Source: Paracoccus benzoatiresistens
Lineage (GTDB): Bacteria > Pseudomonadota > Alphaproteobacteria > Rhodobacterales > Rhodobacteraceae
DNA: 64,000 bases
Assembly (NCBI RefSeq): GCF_026913015.1
Contig: NZ_JAPTYD010000004.1
Location: 62,001-126,000 of the forward strand
Direction of reading: 5' to 3'
Below are positions 57,031 through 64,000 of the stretch, one piece after another. The notes below the pieces were generated by a model. It saw only the letters and a list, made by a program, of their open reading frames with translations, was not told where the DNA came from and did no database searches. Position 1 is the first letter of the stretch, and each line of letters begins with the position of its first letter. The translations under genes were made by a program, and so were the position numbers.

Positions 57031-58950
57031 TCACTTCACGGCCACGCCTGCGCGCGCCTTGTCCCAGATCCCGCAAAGGCGGCCATAGCGGCGCGCCATC
57101 TCCTCGACCGCCTCGTCGTCGGTCAGATCCCCGTCCAGCCAGGCCCGCGCCACCGCGCCGAAGATGGTGCGCCCGACGGCAAAGCCCTTGACCAGCGCAA
57201 AGCCCGCCGCGACCGCGAAGCTGTCGCGCAGTTCGGCCTCGGGCGCGTCCAGCCCCAGCACCACGATGCCGCGCGTGTTGGGGTCGTTCTCCTCGATGGC
57301 GGCGATGGTCTTGCGCCAGGCAACGGACGAGATCATGGGTTCCAGCTTCCACCAGTCGGGGTAAACGCCCGCCGCGTAGAACTGCCGGATCAGCGTGGCG
57401 GTCGTTCCGTTGTCCACGGGGCCGACCTTCGAGGGGATGACCTCCAGCAGGAATTCCAGGTCGTTGCGGCGCGCGGCCTGGAACAGGCGCTTGACGGTTT
57501 CCTCCTGCCCGGCTCGGGTCGCCTCGTCGTCGTCCGGGTGGCAGAAGCAGAGAACCTTGACCACGTTCTCGCGTGCCCATCCTTCCAGGCCGCCGCAGTC
57601 GAGGCCCAGTTCCGGCTCCAACTCCAGCGGCCGCGATCCCGGCCATTCGGCGGGCCGTCCGATCCAAAGGCCGGTCCCCGAGGCTGCGTGCAGCGCATCG
57701 CGGCCGATGCGGTTGTCGCAAAGAATGCCGTAGCCCGGCTTGCCCCCCTGCACCTGCAAGGCGGCCTTCAGGCACAGCTCCTTGAAGGCGCCGCCCTTCT
57801 GGGGGGTGTATCCGGGCATCTGTTCCAGCTGCATCCGGTGGTCGAAGGCAAAGACCCGCATCGTGGACCAGTCGCCGCCCGTGCGCCGCTGCCGGTTGGT
57901 GGCCCAGTGGACCTGCTCCAGTTCCGGATCGTTCCTGAGGTCCGGACGCACCACGCCGCGCTTGAGGAAGAATTCCAGTTCGGCAAGGCTGGGATAGGCC
58001 GGCGTGCAGCCGTGGCGGGAAACGGCCAGCGCGCCGCAGGCATTGGCGTATTCCAGCGCCTTGGGCCAGGGCTCGCCATCCAGCCAGCCCTTCATCAGCC
58101 CCGAGAAGAAGCCGTCGCCCGCGCCCAGCACGTTGAAGACCTCGATGGGAAAGCCCGGTCCCGTTTCGCCCCCCTTTAAGCTGTCGGGGATGCTGCCGGT
58201 GAAGGCCACCGCGCCTGCGGCGCCCCGCTTGCAGACCAGCGTGGCGTCGCTGACCGCGCGCACGGCCCGCAGCGCGGCGACGGTGTTGGTGGACCCGCCG
58301 GCAATGTGGAACTCCTCCTCGGTCCCCACGATCAGGTCGAAGTGGTGCAGCGTCGCCTGCAGCCTGGCCGTCACCGCCGCGCTTTCCACGAAGCGGCTTT
58401 CGCCGGCCCCATGCCCCGCCAGCCCCCACAGGTTCGGGCGATAGTCGATGTCCAAGGCCGTCCTCGCCCCGTGCCTGCGGGCGAGTTCCAGCGCCTTGAT
58501 GACGGCGGCTTCCGTGCGCGGATGCGACAGATGCGTGCCCGTCGCCAGCACCGCCCGGGCGTCCGCGACCAGCGATTCATCGATGTCGTCCTCGCACAGC
58601 GCCATGTCGGCGCAGTCGCTGCGGTAGAAGATCAGCGGGAACTGTTCCCGGTCGCGGATCCCCAGGATCACCAGCGCGGTCAGCCGGTCGGGGTCGGTCA
58701 TGACGCCGCGCACGTCCACCCCCTCGCGCACCAGTTGCTCGCGGATGAAGCGGCCCATGTGCTCGTCGCCGACCCGGGTGATCAGCCCGGACCGAAGCCC
58801 GAGCCGCGCCGTCCCGCAGGCGATGTTGGTGGGGCTGCCGCCGATATACTTGCGGAACGACCCCATGTCTTCCAGCCGCCCACCAACCTGCGCGCCGTAA
58901 AGGTCCACACCCGCGCGGCCGATGGTGATCAGGTCAAGGGATTTGGTCAT
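57031..58950 (-). CDS. iolC: IolC kinase fused to DUF2090 aldolase-like domain
   Basis: A 639-residue fusion. Residues 1-335 are a PfkB kinase (IGGSPTNIACGTARLG, NVLGAGDGFFSGLMKGW with the catalytic aspartate), 5-dehydro-2-deoxygluconokinase. Residues 345-639 are DUF2090 (MRVFAFDHRMQLEQMPG, VLGLDAPEAEL), a class I-like aldolase domain. This form is common in proteobacteria and probably supplies the final aldolase step, since no separate iolJ is seen here. It lies upstream of iolD. Confidence 0.92.
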   Translation of the reverse strand: MTKSLDLITIGRAGVDLYGAQVGGRLEDMGSFRKYIGGSPTNIACGTARLGLRSGLITRVGDEHMGRFIREQLVREGVDVRGVMTDPDRLTALVILGIRDREQFPLIFYRSDCADMALCEDDIDESLVADARAVLATGTHLSHPRTEAAVIKALELARRHGARTALDIDYRPNLWGLAGHGAGESRFVESAAVTARLQATLHHFDLIVGTEEEFHIAGGSTNTVAALRAVRAVSDATLVCKRGAAGAVAFTGSIPDSLKGGETGPGFPIEVFNVLGAGDGFFSGLMKGWLDGEPWPKALEYANACGALAVSRHGCTPAYPSLAELEFFLKRGVVRPDLRNDPELEQVHWATNRQRRTGGDWSTMRVFAFDHRMQLEQMPGYTPQKGGAFKELCLKAALQVQGGKPGYGILCDNRIGRDALHAASGTGLWIGRPAEWPGSRPLELEPELGLDCGGLEGWARENVVKVLCFCHPDDDEATRAGQEETVKRLFQAARRNDLEFLLEVIPSKVGPVDNGTTATLIRQFYAAGVYPDWWKLEPMISSVAWRKTIAAIEENDPNTRGIVVLGLDAPEAELRDSFAVAAGFALVKGFAVGRTIFGAVARAWLDGDLTDDEAVEEMARRYGRLCGIWDKARAGVAVK

Positions 58951-58973
58951 GGGATCGGTCCTGTCTTGCAGAG

Positions 58974-59759
58974 TCAGAGATTGGTCGAAACGAAGGCCAT
59001 GCTGTTCTTCACCGCGCCCTTGGGATCGGCGGCTTCGTGAACCTCGGCCGCGAAGGGCTCGAAGCTGAAGGGGCCGTCATAGCCCGCGTCCAGCAGGGCC
59101 CTGATCTGGGGCAGGTTTTCCAGCCGGTCCTGTTCGTCCAGCAGCACCCGGTGCGCATCCAGCATCTCCGCGACCGACACCGCCGGATCGACCACGCCCG
59201 AGATATGGACGAGCCCGGTCCATTCCGGGAAGAACTCGGTCTCGCCCGCCAGGTGGTGGTGGAAGGTGTCGTGCAGCAGCTTGTAGGTGCCCTCGCCCCC
59301 TGCCGCCTGAATGGCGCGGATCGCCTCGGCCTTGGTCCGCAGGGACGAGACCGGGAAGCCCAGGGGTTCCACCAGCCCGATCAGCCCGCGCGTGTCGAGA
59401 ATCGTCTTCATGGCCCTCAGCGCGCCCACCAGACTGTCGAAAGGGACCTTCGTGCCGTCGTTCAGCGGGCACATCACCAGGGCCCTGGCCCCGCAGGCGG
59501 CGCCGTAATCCGCCATGTCCTCGGCCCGGGCTGGCAGGTCGCTTCCCCAGACATTGAAGGGATAAAGCGCGTTGATCGAGACGATGGTGACGCCGGCCTT
59601 CCCGGCCTCGGCCTTCACGTCCTCGGGGCGCCATTCGGACAAGAGGTCGGGCAGGTCGTTGCGGATCTCGACCTCGGTGATGCCAAGGTCACGGGCTGCG
59701 GCGAAGAAATCCGGCAGCGGTAGCCTGGGCGCGGCGATATGGTTCAGGGCAAAGCGCAT
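58974..59759 (-). CDS. TIM-barrel sugar isomerase/epimerase (IolI-like)
   Basis: A 261-residue AP-endonuclease 2-type TIM barrel with metal-ligand patterns VEPLGFPVSS, KLLHDTFHHHL and HISGVVDP. In the iol unit it resembles IolI inosose isomerase, or a related hydroxypyruvate isomerase-like protein. It lies 3 bases from iolG and 23 from iolC, so it is in the operon. The exact isomer pair is unproven. Confidence 0.8.
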   Translation of the reverse strand: MRFALNHIAAPRLPLPDFFAAARDLGITEVEIRNDLPDLLSEWRPEDVKAEAGKAGVTIVSINALYPFNVWGSDLPARAEDMADYGAACGARALVMCPLNDGTKVPFDSLVGALRAMKTILDTRGLIGLVEPLGFPVSSLRTKAEAIRAIQAAGGEGTYKLLHDTFHHHLAGETEFFPEWTGLVHISGVVDPAVSVAEMLDAHRVLLDEQDRLENLPQIRALLDAGYDGPFSFEPFAAEVHEAADPKGAVKNSMAFVSTNL

Positions 59760-59762
59760 GGG

Positions 59763-60779
59763 TCAGCCTTGGGCGTAAAGGGCGGGACGGTCGGGACAGG
59801 TGATGGCGACGCTTTCGCCTTCGGATTCCTGCGCCTTGACGCAGGCGTCCGAGGTGACGGCCGCCATGTAGCCGTCCCAGGATGTCGGGCCGGACGCCGT
59901 TCCTTGCGCGGCGGCCTTCAGGAAGTCCTGCAGTTCCACGTCGTAGGAGGCGACGAAGCGGTCCTTCCAGTCGGTCAGGATCGGGTTCTGCAGGCTGGCG
60001 TTCAGGCGCATCCGGATTGCCATCGGCTCGGGCAGGCGGGCCACGCCATCCTCGCCCACGACCTCGCACTGGATGTCATAGCCGTAATGGCAGTTCACGA
60101 AGATCTCGGTGTTGATGACGACCCCCTTGGCCGTCACCAGCGTCACGATCTGCGGATCGCGCAGTTTCGCATGGCTGCGCGCGGCCGTGCGCGGGAAGGT
60201 TACGCGGGCCGAGACATAGTCGTCGTCCAGCAGCCAGCGGAACACGTCGATCTCGTGGATCAGCGTGTCGTGGATCGCCATGGGGGTGGTATAGGCCTCG
60301 GGCACCGTCGGGTTGCGATGCGCGGCATGGACCATGATCGGCGCGCCGATCTGGCCGTCCACGACCTTCTTCAGGGCGACGTAGCCTTCGTCATAGCGGC
60401 GCATGAAGCCGACCTGCACAAGGCGCTTGCCGTAGGCCACCTCGGCATCGACGATGCGCTTCGCGCCCTCGGCGGTCGTTGCCAGCGGCTTTTCGCAGAA
60501 GCAGGGCTTTCCGGCGGCGATGGCGGCCAGGACATATTGTTCATGGGTCGCGCCCCAGGAGGTGACCAGCACGGCGTCCACCTGGTCGCTGGCGATCAAC
60601 TGCTCGCCGGTCTCGAAGACCTTTGCATCGGGGGCGATGTCGGCCTTGACGGCTTCGGCGGATGCGCGGTTCACGTCGGACAGCGCGGTGATGGTGCCGC
60701 CCGACAGCACCTGCTGGATGCGGCGGGCGTGGTCGCGGCCGATGGCTCCGGTGCCGATGACACCAATTCTGACGGTCAT
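59763..60779 (-). CDS. iolG: myo-inositol 2-dehydrogenase
   Basis: A 338-residue Gfo/Idh/MocA enzyme: NAD site [15 protein letters not shown] near residue 3, catalytic lysine in CFCEKPLA (near residue 96), and [16 protein letters not shown] (near 170) with the substrate-binding His/Asp. It oxidises myo-inositol (or related inositols) to the 2-keto form. The ATG overlaps the upstream stop (ATGA). The iol setting makes the assignment strong. Confidence 0.92.
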   Translation of the reverse strand: MTVRIGVIGTGAIGRDHARRIQQVLSGGTITALSDVNRASAEAVKADIAPDAKVFETGEQLIASDQVDAVLVTSWGATHEQYVLAAIAAGKPCFCEKPLATTAEGAKRIVDAEVAYGKRLVQVGFMRRYDEGYVALKKVVDGQIGAPIMVHAAHRNPTVPEAYTTPMAIHDTLIHEIDVFRWLLDDDYVSARVTFPRTAARSHAKLRDPQIVTLVTAKGVVINTEIFVNCHYGYDIQCEVVGEDGVARLPEPMAIRMRLNASLQNPILTDWKDRFVASYDVELQDFLKAAAQGTASGPTSWDGYMAAVTSDACVKAQESEGESVAITCPDRPALYAQG

Positions 60780-61690
60780 GCTTGGGGACCTTTCTTCCAA
60801 TACTGGTCGATGTATTTCTGCATTTCGGCGCGCATGAAGCGGCCCGAATGGTCCGCCTTGTCTTCCCAGGCAAAGACGCAGGCCGTCATGATGCCGTCGA
60901 AGCCGATCTCGGCCAGCGTGCCAAAGAAGTCGTCCCAGGGCACCTCTCCCTGGCCGATGTTCAGGTGCTGGTGGACGCGGGCCTGCGTGCCCGGCGGGTT
61001 CAGGATATAGCGCAGACCGGAACTGGCCTTGTGGTTGAAGGTGTCGCCTACATGGACATGGGCCAGCACGTCGGCGGCCTCGCGCAGCATGGCGCGGGTG
61101 TCGTCGCCGAAATAGAAGGTGTGGGGCGCGCAATACAGAAAGCGCACGTTCCTGGAATTCACCGTGCGGATGATGTCCAGCGCGGGCTGGATCGTCTCGC
61201 ACCAGTCCTCGGGGTGCGGCTCGATGTTGAGCTGGATGCCCTCGCGCTCCAGGATCGGGACCAGTTCCTCCATCGACCGCCACCAGGCGTCCTCGCAGGC
61301 CTCGATCATCGATCCGGTATGGCAGCAATAGCAGGACCCCTTGTCGGGATGGGGGCCGCGGCCGAATTCGCTGTTCATGGTTTCGACGCCCAGTTCCACG
61401 GCGATCTCGATGGCGCGCTTCCAGTGGCGGACGGCAGCCTGGCGTTCGGTTTCGTCGTTGGAGGCCCAGCGATACATCGGCAGCAGGCTGGCGATGCCCA
61501 CGTCGGTATCCTTCAGCGCCTGCTTGAGGCTTTTGATGCGATCGGGAAAGACGCGCGGCGCCTTGAACCATTCCAGGAAATCGCCGCGCGGGGACAGTTC
61601 GATCCAGTCATAGCCAAGCTCCTTGACCTTGGCGGGGATCGCCTCAAGCGGCAGATGGCGATGCATGAAGGGGTCGATGGCAATGCGCAT
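60776..61690 (-). CDS. TIM-barrel sugar isomerase/epimerase (IolH-like)
   Basis: A 304-residue AP-endonuclease 2-type TIM barrel. Metal residues lie in [17 protein letters not shown] and [12 protein letters not shown]. IolH proteins are found in many iol operons, but their reaction is not settled. The start at 61690 gives the family opening [16 protein letters not shown]. It is coupled to iolG by ATGA. It lies after the sugar-binding protein gene and a strong hairpin. Confidence 0.8.
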   Translation of the reverse strand: MRIAIDPFMHRHLPLEAIPAKVKELGYDWIELSPRGDFLEWFKAPRVFPDRIKSLKQALKDTDVGIASLLPMYRWASNDETERQAAVRHWKRAIEIAVELGVETMNSEFGRGPHPDKGSCYCCHTGSMIEACEDAWWRSMEELVPILEREGIQLNIEPHPEDWCETIQPALDIIRTVNSRNVRFLYCAPHTFYFGDDTRAMLREAADVLAHVHVGDTFNHKASSGLRYILNPPGTQARVHQHLNIGQGEVPWDDFFGTLAEIGFDGIMTACVFAWEDKADHSGRFMRAEMQKYIDQYWKKGPQA

Positions 61691-61722
61691 GGGCTGCAAT
61701 CCTGTGGGACTATCCTGAAAAG

Positions 61723-61762
61723 GCCGGGCACGGCGCGGCGGAGGAAACGCGCCGCGCCCGGC
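61723..61762 (-). terminator. Strong hairpin after the inositol-binding protein gene
   Basis: Two stacked 7-bp stems (GCCGGGC/GCCCGGC and CGGCGCG/CGCGCCG) split by one mismatch, with a 10-base loop. On the minus strand CTTTTC follows. Probably partial termination and 3' protection of the binding-protein message. Confidence 0.6.
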
Positions 61763-61770
61763 GGCACCGC

Positions 61771-62700
61771 TTAATTCTGGTAATCGGCCATGTTCTCGGG
61801 TGTGACCGGCTCGAAGGGGATCCAGTGTTCGGGTTCGATCTTCCCGCCACTGGCAGCGGCGACGGCGGCCTTGACGGCCTGTTCGCCCTGGCCCGTCGCG
61901 TTCTGGTAGACGGTCACGTCCATTTGCCCCGCCTCCATCGCGGCCAGCCCGTCGGCGGTGGCATCGATGCCCGCGATGACGATGTCGCCCTTGCCGGTCG
62001 TGGCTTGCAGCGCCTGCGCCGCCCCGATCGCCATTTCGTCGTTGTTGGCGACAATGGCGTCGAATTCCAGGCCCGCCGTCATCCACGAGGTCACCAGATC
62101 CTGCGCCTGCACGCGGTTCCAGTTGGCGACCTGCTTTTCGATGATCTCGACCTGGCAATCCGGCTTGGCGAAGGCTTCCTCGACCATCTGCGTGCGGACA
62201 TGGGCGGCGTGGTTTTCCAGCGGTCCCATCAGGATCACGGCCTTGGGGCTTTCGCGCCCTTCAAGCGCCTTGCAGACGGCGGCCGCTTCCAGCCTGCCCG
62301 CATCGGTTTCCTGCGACCCGACATAGCCGGTGCCCTCGGGCATCCCCCCTTCCAGTTCGGCGGGCGGGTGGTTCACATAGATCAGCGGAATGCCCGCCCC
62401 CGTTGCGGCGGCGGTGATCGCGGTGGTGCTGTCCCCGTCCACCGCGTTCACGATGATCGCATCGACGCCGTTCGCCACGAAGTTCTGGACCTGGTTCAAT
62501 TGCTTGGCCACGTCCAGTTGCGCATCCTCGACCGACAGGGTGACGCCTTCGGTCCGTTCGGCCTCGGCCCGGATGCCGTTCAGCAGGATCGTCAGGAACG
62601 GGTTGTCGAAGGACGTCATCGTGACGCCGATCCGGGTTTCGGCAAGCGCCGGGGCGGCAAGCGACAGGCAAAGGGCAGTTGTGGCGATCAGTTTGGTCAT
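61771..62700 (-). CDS. Periplasmic sugar-binding protein of the inositol ABC importer
   Basis: A 309-residue protein with a Sec signal of about 20 residues (ATTALCLSLAAPALA) and the RbsB/IbpA-type periplasmic fold (VANGVDAIIVNAVDGDST, VANNDEMAIGAAQAL, IAGIDATADGL). The ATG at 62700 follows AAGGAAAG; upstream in-frame codons are rejected. It should bind myo-inositol for the ABC importer. It is the third importer gene, then the iol enzymes follow. Confidence 0.9.
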   Translation of the reverse strand: MTKLIATTALCLSLAAPALAETRIGVTMTSFDNPFLTILLNGIRAEAERTEGVTLSVEDAQLDVAKQLNQVQNFVANGVDAIIVNAVDGDSTTAITAAATGAGIPLIYVNHPPAELEGGMPEGTGYVGSQETDAGRLEAAAVCKALEGRESPKAVILMGPLENHAAHVRTQMVEEAFAKPDCQVEIIEKQVANWNRVQAQDLVTSWMTAGLEFDAIVANNDEMAIGAAQALQATTGKGDIVIAGIDATADGLAAMEAGQMDVTVYQNATGQGEQAVKAAVAAASGGKIEPEHWIPFEPVTPENMADYQN

Positions 62701-62782
62701 GGATGCTTTCCTTATCGTAAGGTCGTGAGTGGGGAACCGGCCGGTGCCGGAGGCGGTCCGACATGCGGGCCGCGCCATTGTC

Positions 62783-63802
62783 TCAGCTGGCCTTTCGGCG
62801 TTTCTGCTGGCGGTGGACATCGGCCACCACGGCGGCCACCACGATCGCGCCCTTGATCATTTCCTGGTAGTAGGCGTCCAGCCTGAGGAACGTGAAGCCC
62901 GAGATGATGACCCCGAAGATGATCATCCCGATGGCCGTGCCCAGGATCGACCCGCGCCCGCCGTTCAGCGACACGCCCCCGATCACCGCCATCGCGATGG
63001 CGTCCAGTTCATAGGCCAGGCCCATGCCGGCCTGCGCGGTCTGGCCGCGGGCGGCGACCACCATTCCGGCCAGGGCGGCCAGCATTGCGGCGATCACATA
63101 GACCTTGATCAGGTGGCGTTCGACATCGATGCCGGACACGCGCGCCGCCTGCGCGTTGGCGCCGATGGCATAGGTGAACTTGCCGTAGCGGGTGTATTTC
63201 ATCGCCACGTGGAAGATCGCGGCCACCAGGATGAAGATCAGCACCGGCATCATGCCCGAGCCGATCCAGGCAAATCCTTCCGTCGGGAAGGAGATCGGCT
63301 GGCCCTTGGTGTACCACTTGGCGAAACCGCGCACCGTGACCATCGTGCCAAGCGTCGCAATGAAGGGCGGGATCTTGGTATAGGCGATCAGCCAGCCGTT
63401 GATCAGGCCCACGATGGCGCCGAAGCCCAGGCCGATCAGCAGCGGCACGATCATCGGCAGGTCGGTCAGCGCGGGATAGACCGCACGGGCATAGGTCGAG
63501 ACCTGCGCGAAGGACATGGCGACCATCGCCACCGCGCCGACCACCGACCCGGATGACAGGTCGATCCCCCCCGAGATGATCACCTGCGTCACCCCCACGG
63601 CGATGATGCCGATGACCGAGACCTGCAGGATCATGATCTTCAGCCGGTTCAGCGAGAACAGGAAGGACTGGCCTTGGAAGATCCAGCCAAGGATCTCGAA
63701 GACGGCGGCGATGCCGACCAGGACCAGCAGGATGTTGACCTCGGTGGGCAACCTGCGCTGCGTGTGCGGGGCAGTGCGGGCGGTGATGTCTTGGCTGCTC
63801 AT
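62783..63802 (-). CDS. Sugar ABC transporter permease (inositol, RbsC-like)
   Basis: A 339-residue permease of the BPD_transp_2 type with about eight to ten membrane segments. Family motifs are ISGGIDLSSGSVVGAVAMVA (near residue 82) and YTRYGKFTYAIGANAQAARVSGI (split, near 205). The ATG at 63802 follows a GGAA-containing stretch; an upstream extension would overlap the ATPase gene. It forms the membrane channel of the inositol importer. Confidence 0.92.
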   Translation of the reverse strand: MSSQDITARTAPHTQRRLPTEVNILLVLVGIAAVFEILGWIFQGQSFLFSLNRLKIMILQVSVIGIIAVGVTQVIISGGIDLSSGSVVGAVAMVAMSFAQVSTYARAVYPALTDLPMIVPLLIGLGFGAIVGLINGWLIAYTKIPPFIATLGTMVTVRGFAKWYTKGQPISFPTEGFAWIGSGMMPVLIFILVAAIFHVAMKYTRYGKFTYAIGANAQAARVSGIDVERHLIKVYVIAAMLAALAGMVVAARGQTAQAGMGLAYELDAIAMAVIGGVSLNGGRGSILGTAIGMIIFGVIISGFTFLRLDAYYQEMIKGAIVVAAVVADVHRQQKRRKAS

Positions 63803-63815
63803 GAGCGAGTTCCTT

Positions 63816-64000
63816 TCACTTGGCCGCAAGCGACATGATCTTGACCTGGTCGGCCTCGGCCCGGTCCAGGAAGCCCGACACATGGCCCTCGTGCATGACC
63901 ATGATGCGGTCGGACATGCCCAGCACCTCGGGCAGTTCCGAGGAGATCATCAGGACGGCGACGCCCTGCGCGGCGAGTTCGGTGATCAGGCGGTGGATTT
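63816..64000 (-). CDS. Sugar ABC transporter ATPase, C-terminal end only
   Basis: The last 61 codons of an RbsA/MglA-type double ATPase are in the window. The end reads [20 protein letters not shown] then [20 protein letters not shown] and MSLAAK, which is the usual C-terminus of that family ([15 protein letters not shown]). The stop is at 63818-63816, 13 bases before the permease start. The 5' part lies beyond the window. It powers the inositol importer. Confidence 0.88.
   Translation of the reverse strand, partial: IHRLITELAAQGVAVLMISSELPEVLGMSDRIMVMHEGHVSGFLDRAEADQVKIMSLAAK

Overview
The window is high-GC DNA from an alphaproteobacterium, most likely Paracoccus or a close Rhodobacterales relative. 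I infer this from the GC-rich codon use, the NasT-NasS-NasB-NasG-NasH arrangement known from Paracoccus denitrificans, the GGAAC-N16/17-(C/T)GTT promoters typical of alphaproteobacterial EcfG general stress sigma factors, and the bacterial Ku/LigD repair genes. No tRNA, rRNA, CRISPR array or insertion sequence was seen. Almost all of the window is coding.

Layout. (1) 1-7515, plus strand: an acid-sugar catabolic operon with a PdxA2-type dehydrogenase, a TctCBA tripartite transporter, a dehydrogenase with a SAF domain, a DUF1537 (OtnK-type) kinase and a class II aldolase-like decarboxylase (OtnC-type). (2) 7569-9879: a VapBC-type toxin-antitoxin pair, then an FCD/GntR regulator divergent from an SBF-like transporter. 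(3) 9919-13097: an asparagine unit of FCD/GntR regulator, AnsP-type permease and asparaginase. (4) 13244-18904: nitrite/nitrate assimilation genes nasT-nasS and nasB-nasG-nasH, with an ANTAR-type hexaloop hairpin in the nasB leader. The usual nasA and nasC are absent here. (5) 18975-32440: a general stress and DNA repair region (YdeP-type molybdoenzyme, manganese catalase, SRPBCC protein, zinc alcohol dehydrogenase, small membrane proteins, DUF421 protein, SDR, a broken DUF3606 gene, two Ku genes and LigD). At least five units carry EcfG-like promoters. (6) 32462-41428, minus strand: a five-gene glycan operon in which three proteins are fusions: glycosyltransferase plus UDP-galactopyranose mutase, glycosyltransferase plus Gfo/Idh/MocA oxidoreductase, and glycosyltransferase plus glycoside hydrolase-like domain. 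(7) 41761-50392, minus strand: a betaine-type ABC importer and a DapA-like/aldehyde dehydrogenase/FAD oxidase/LysR operon. The two parts share a long, precisely spaced promoter motif. (8) 50509-53320: an SDR, a lone tyrosine recombinase, a small protein and a SleB-like lipoprotein. (9) 53392-64000, minus strand: myo-inositol catabolism (iolB, iolE, iolD, iolC, iolG and two TIM-barrel isomerases) with its sugar ABC importer, the ATPase cut off by the window end.

Most units are uptake plus catabolism modules, each with its own regulator or a sensing RNA. The central stress region is the exception. It appears to be a set of separately transcribed genes joined by one sigma factor. The points most worth following up are the shared promoter motif of region 7, the fusion-rich glycan operon of region 6, the mixed tetronate pathway of region 1, the EcfG promoter set, and the amber-interrupted DUF3606 gene.
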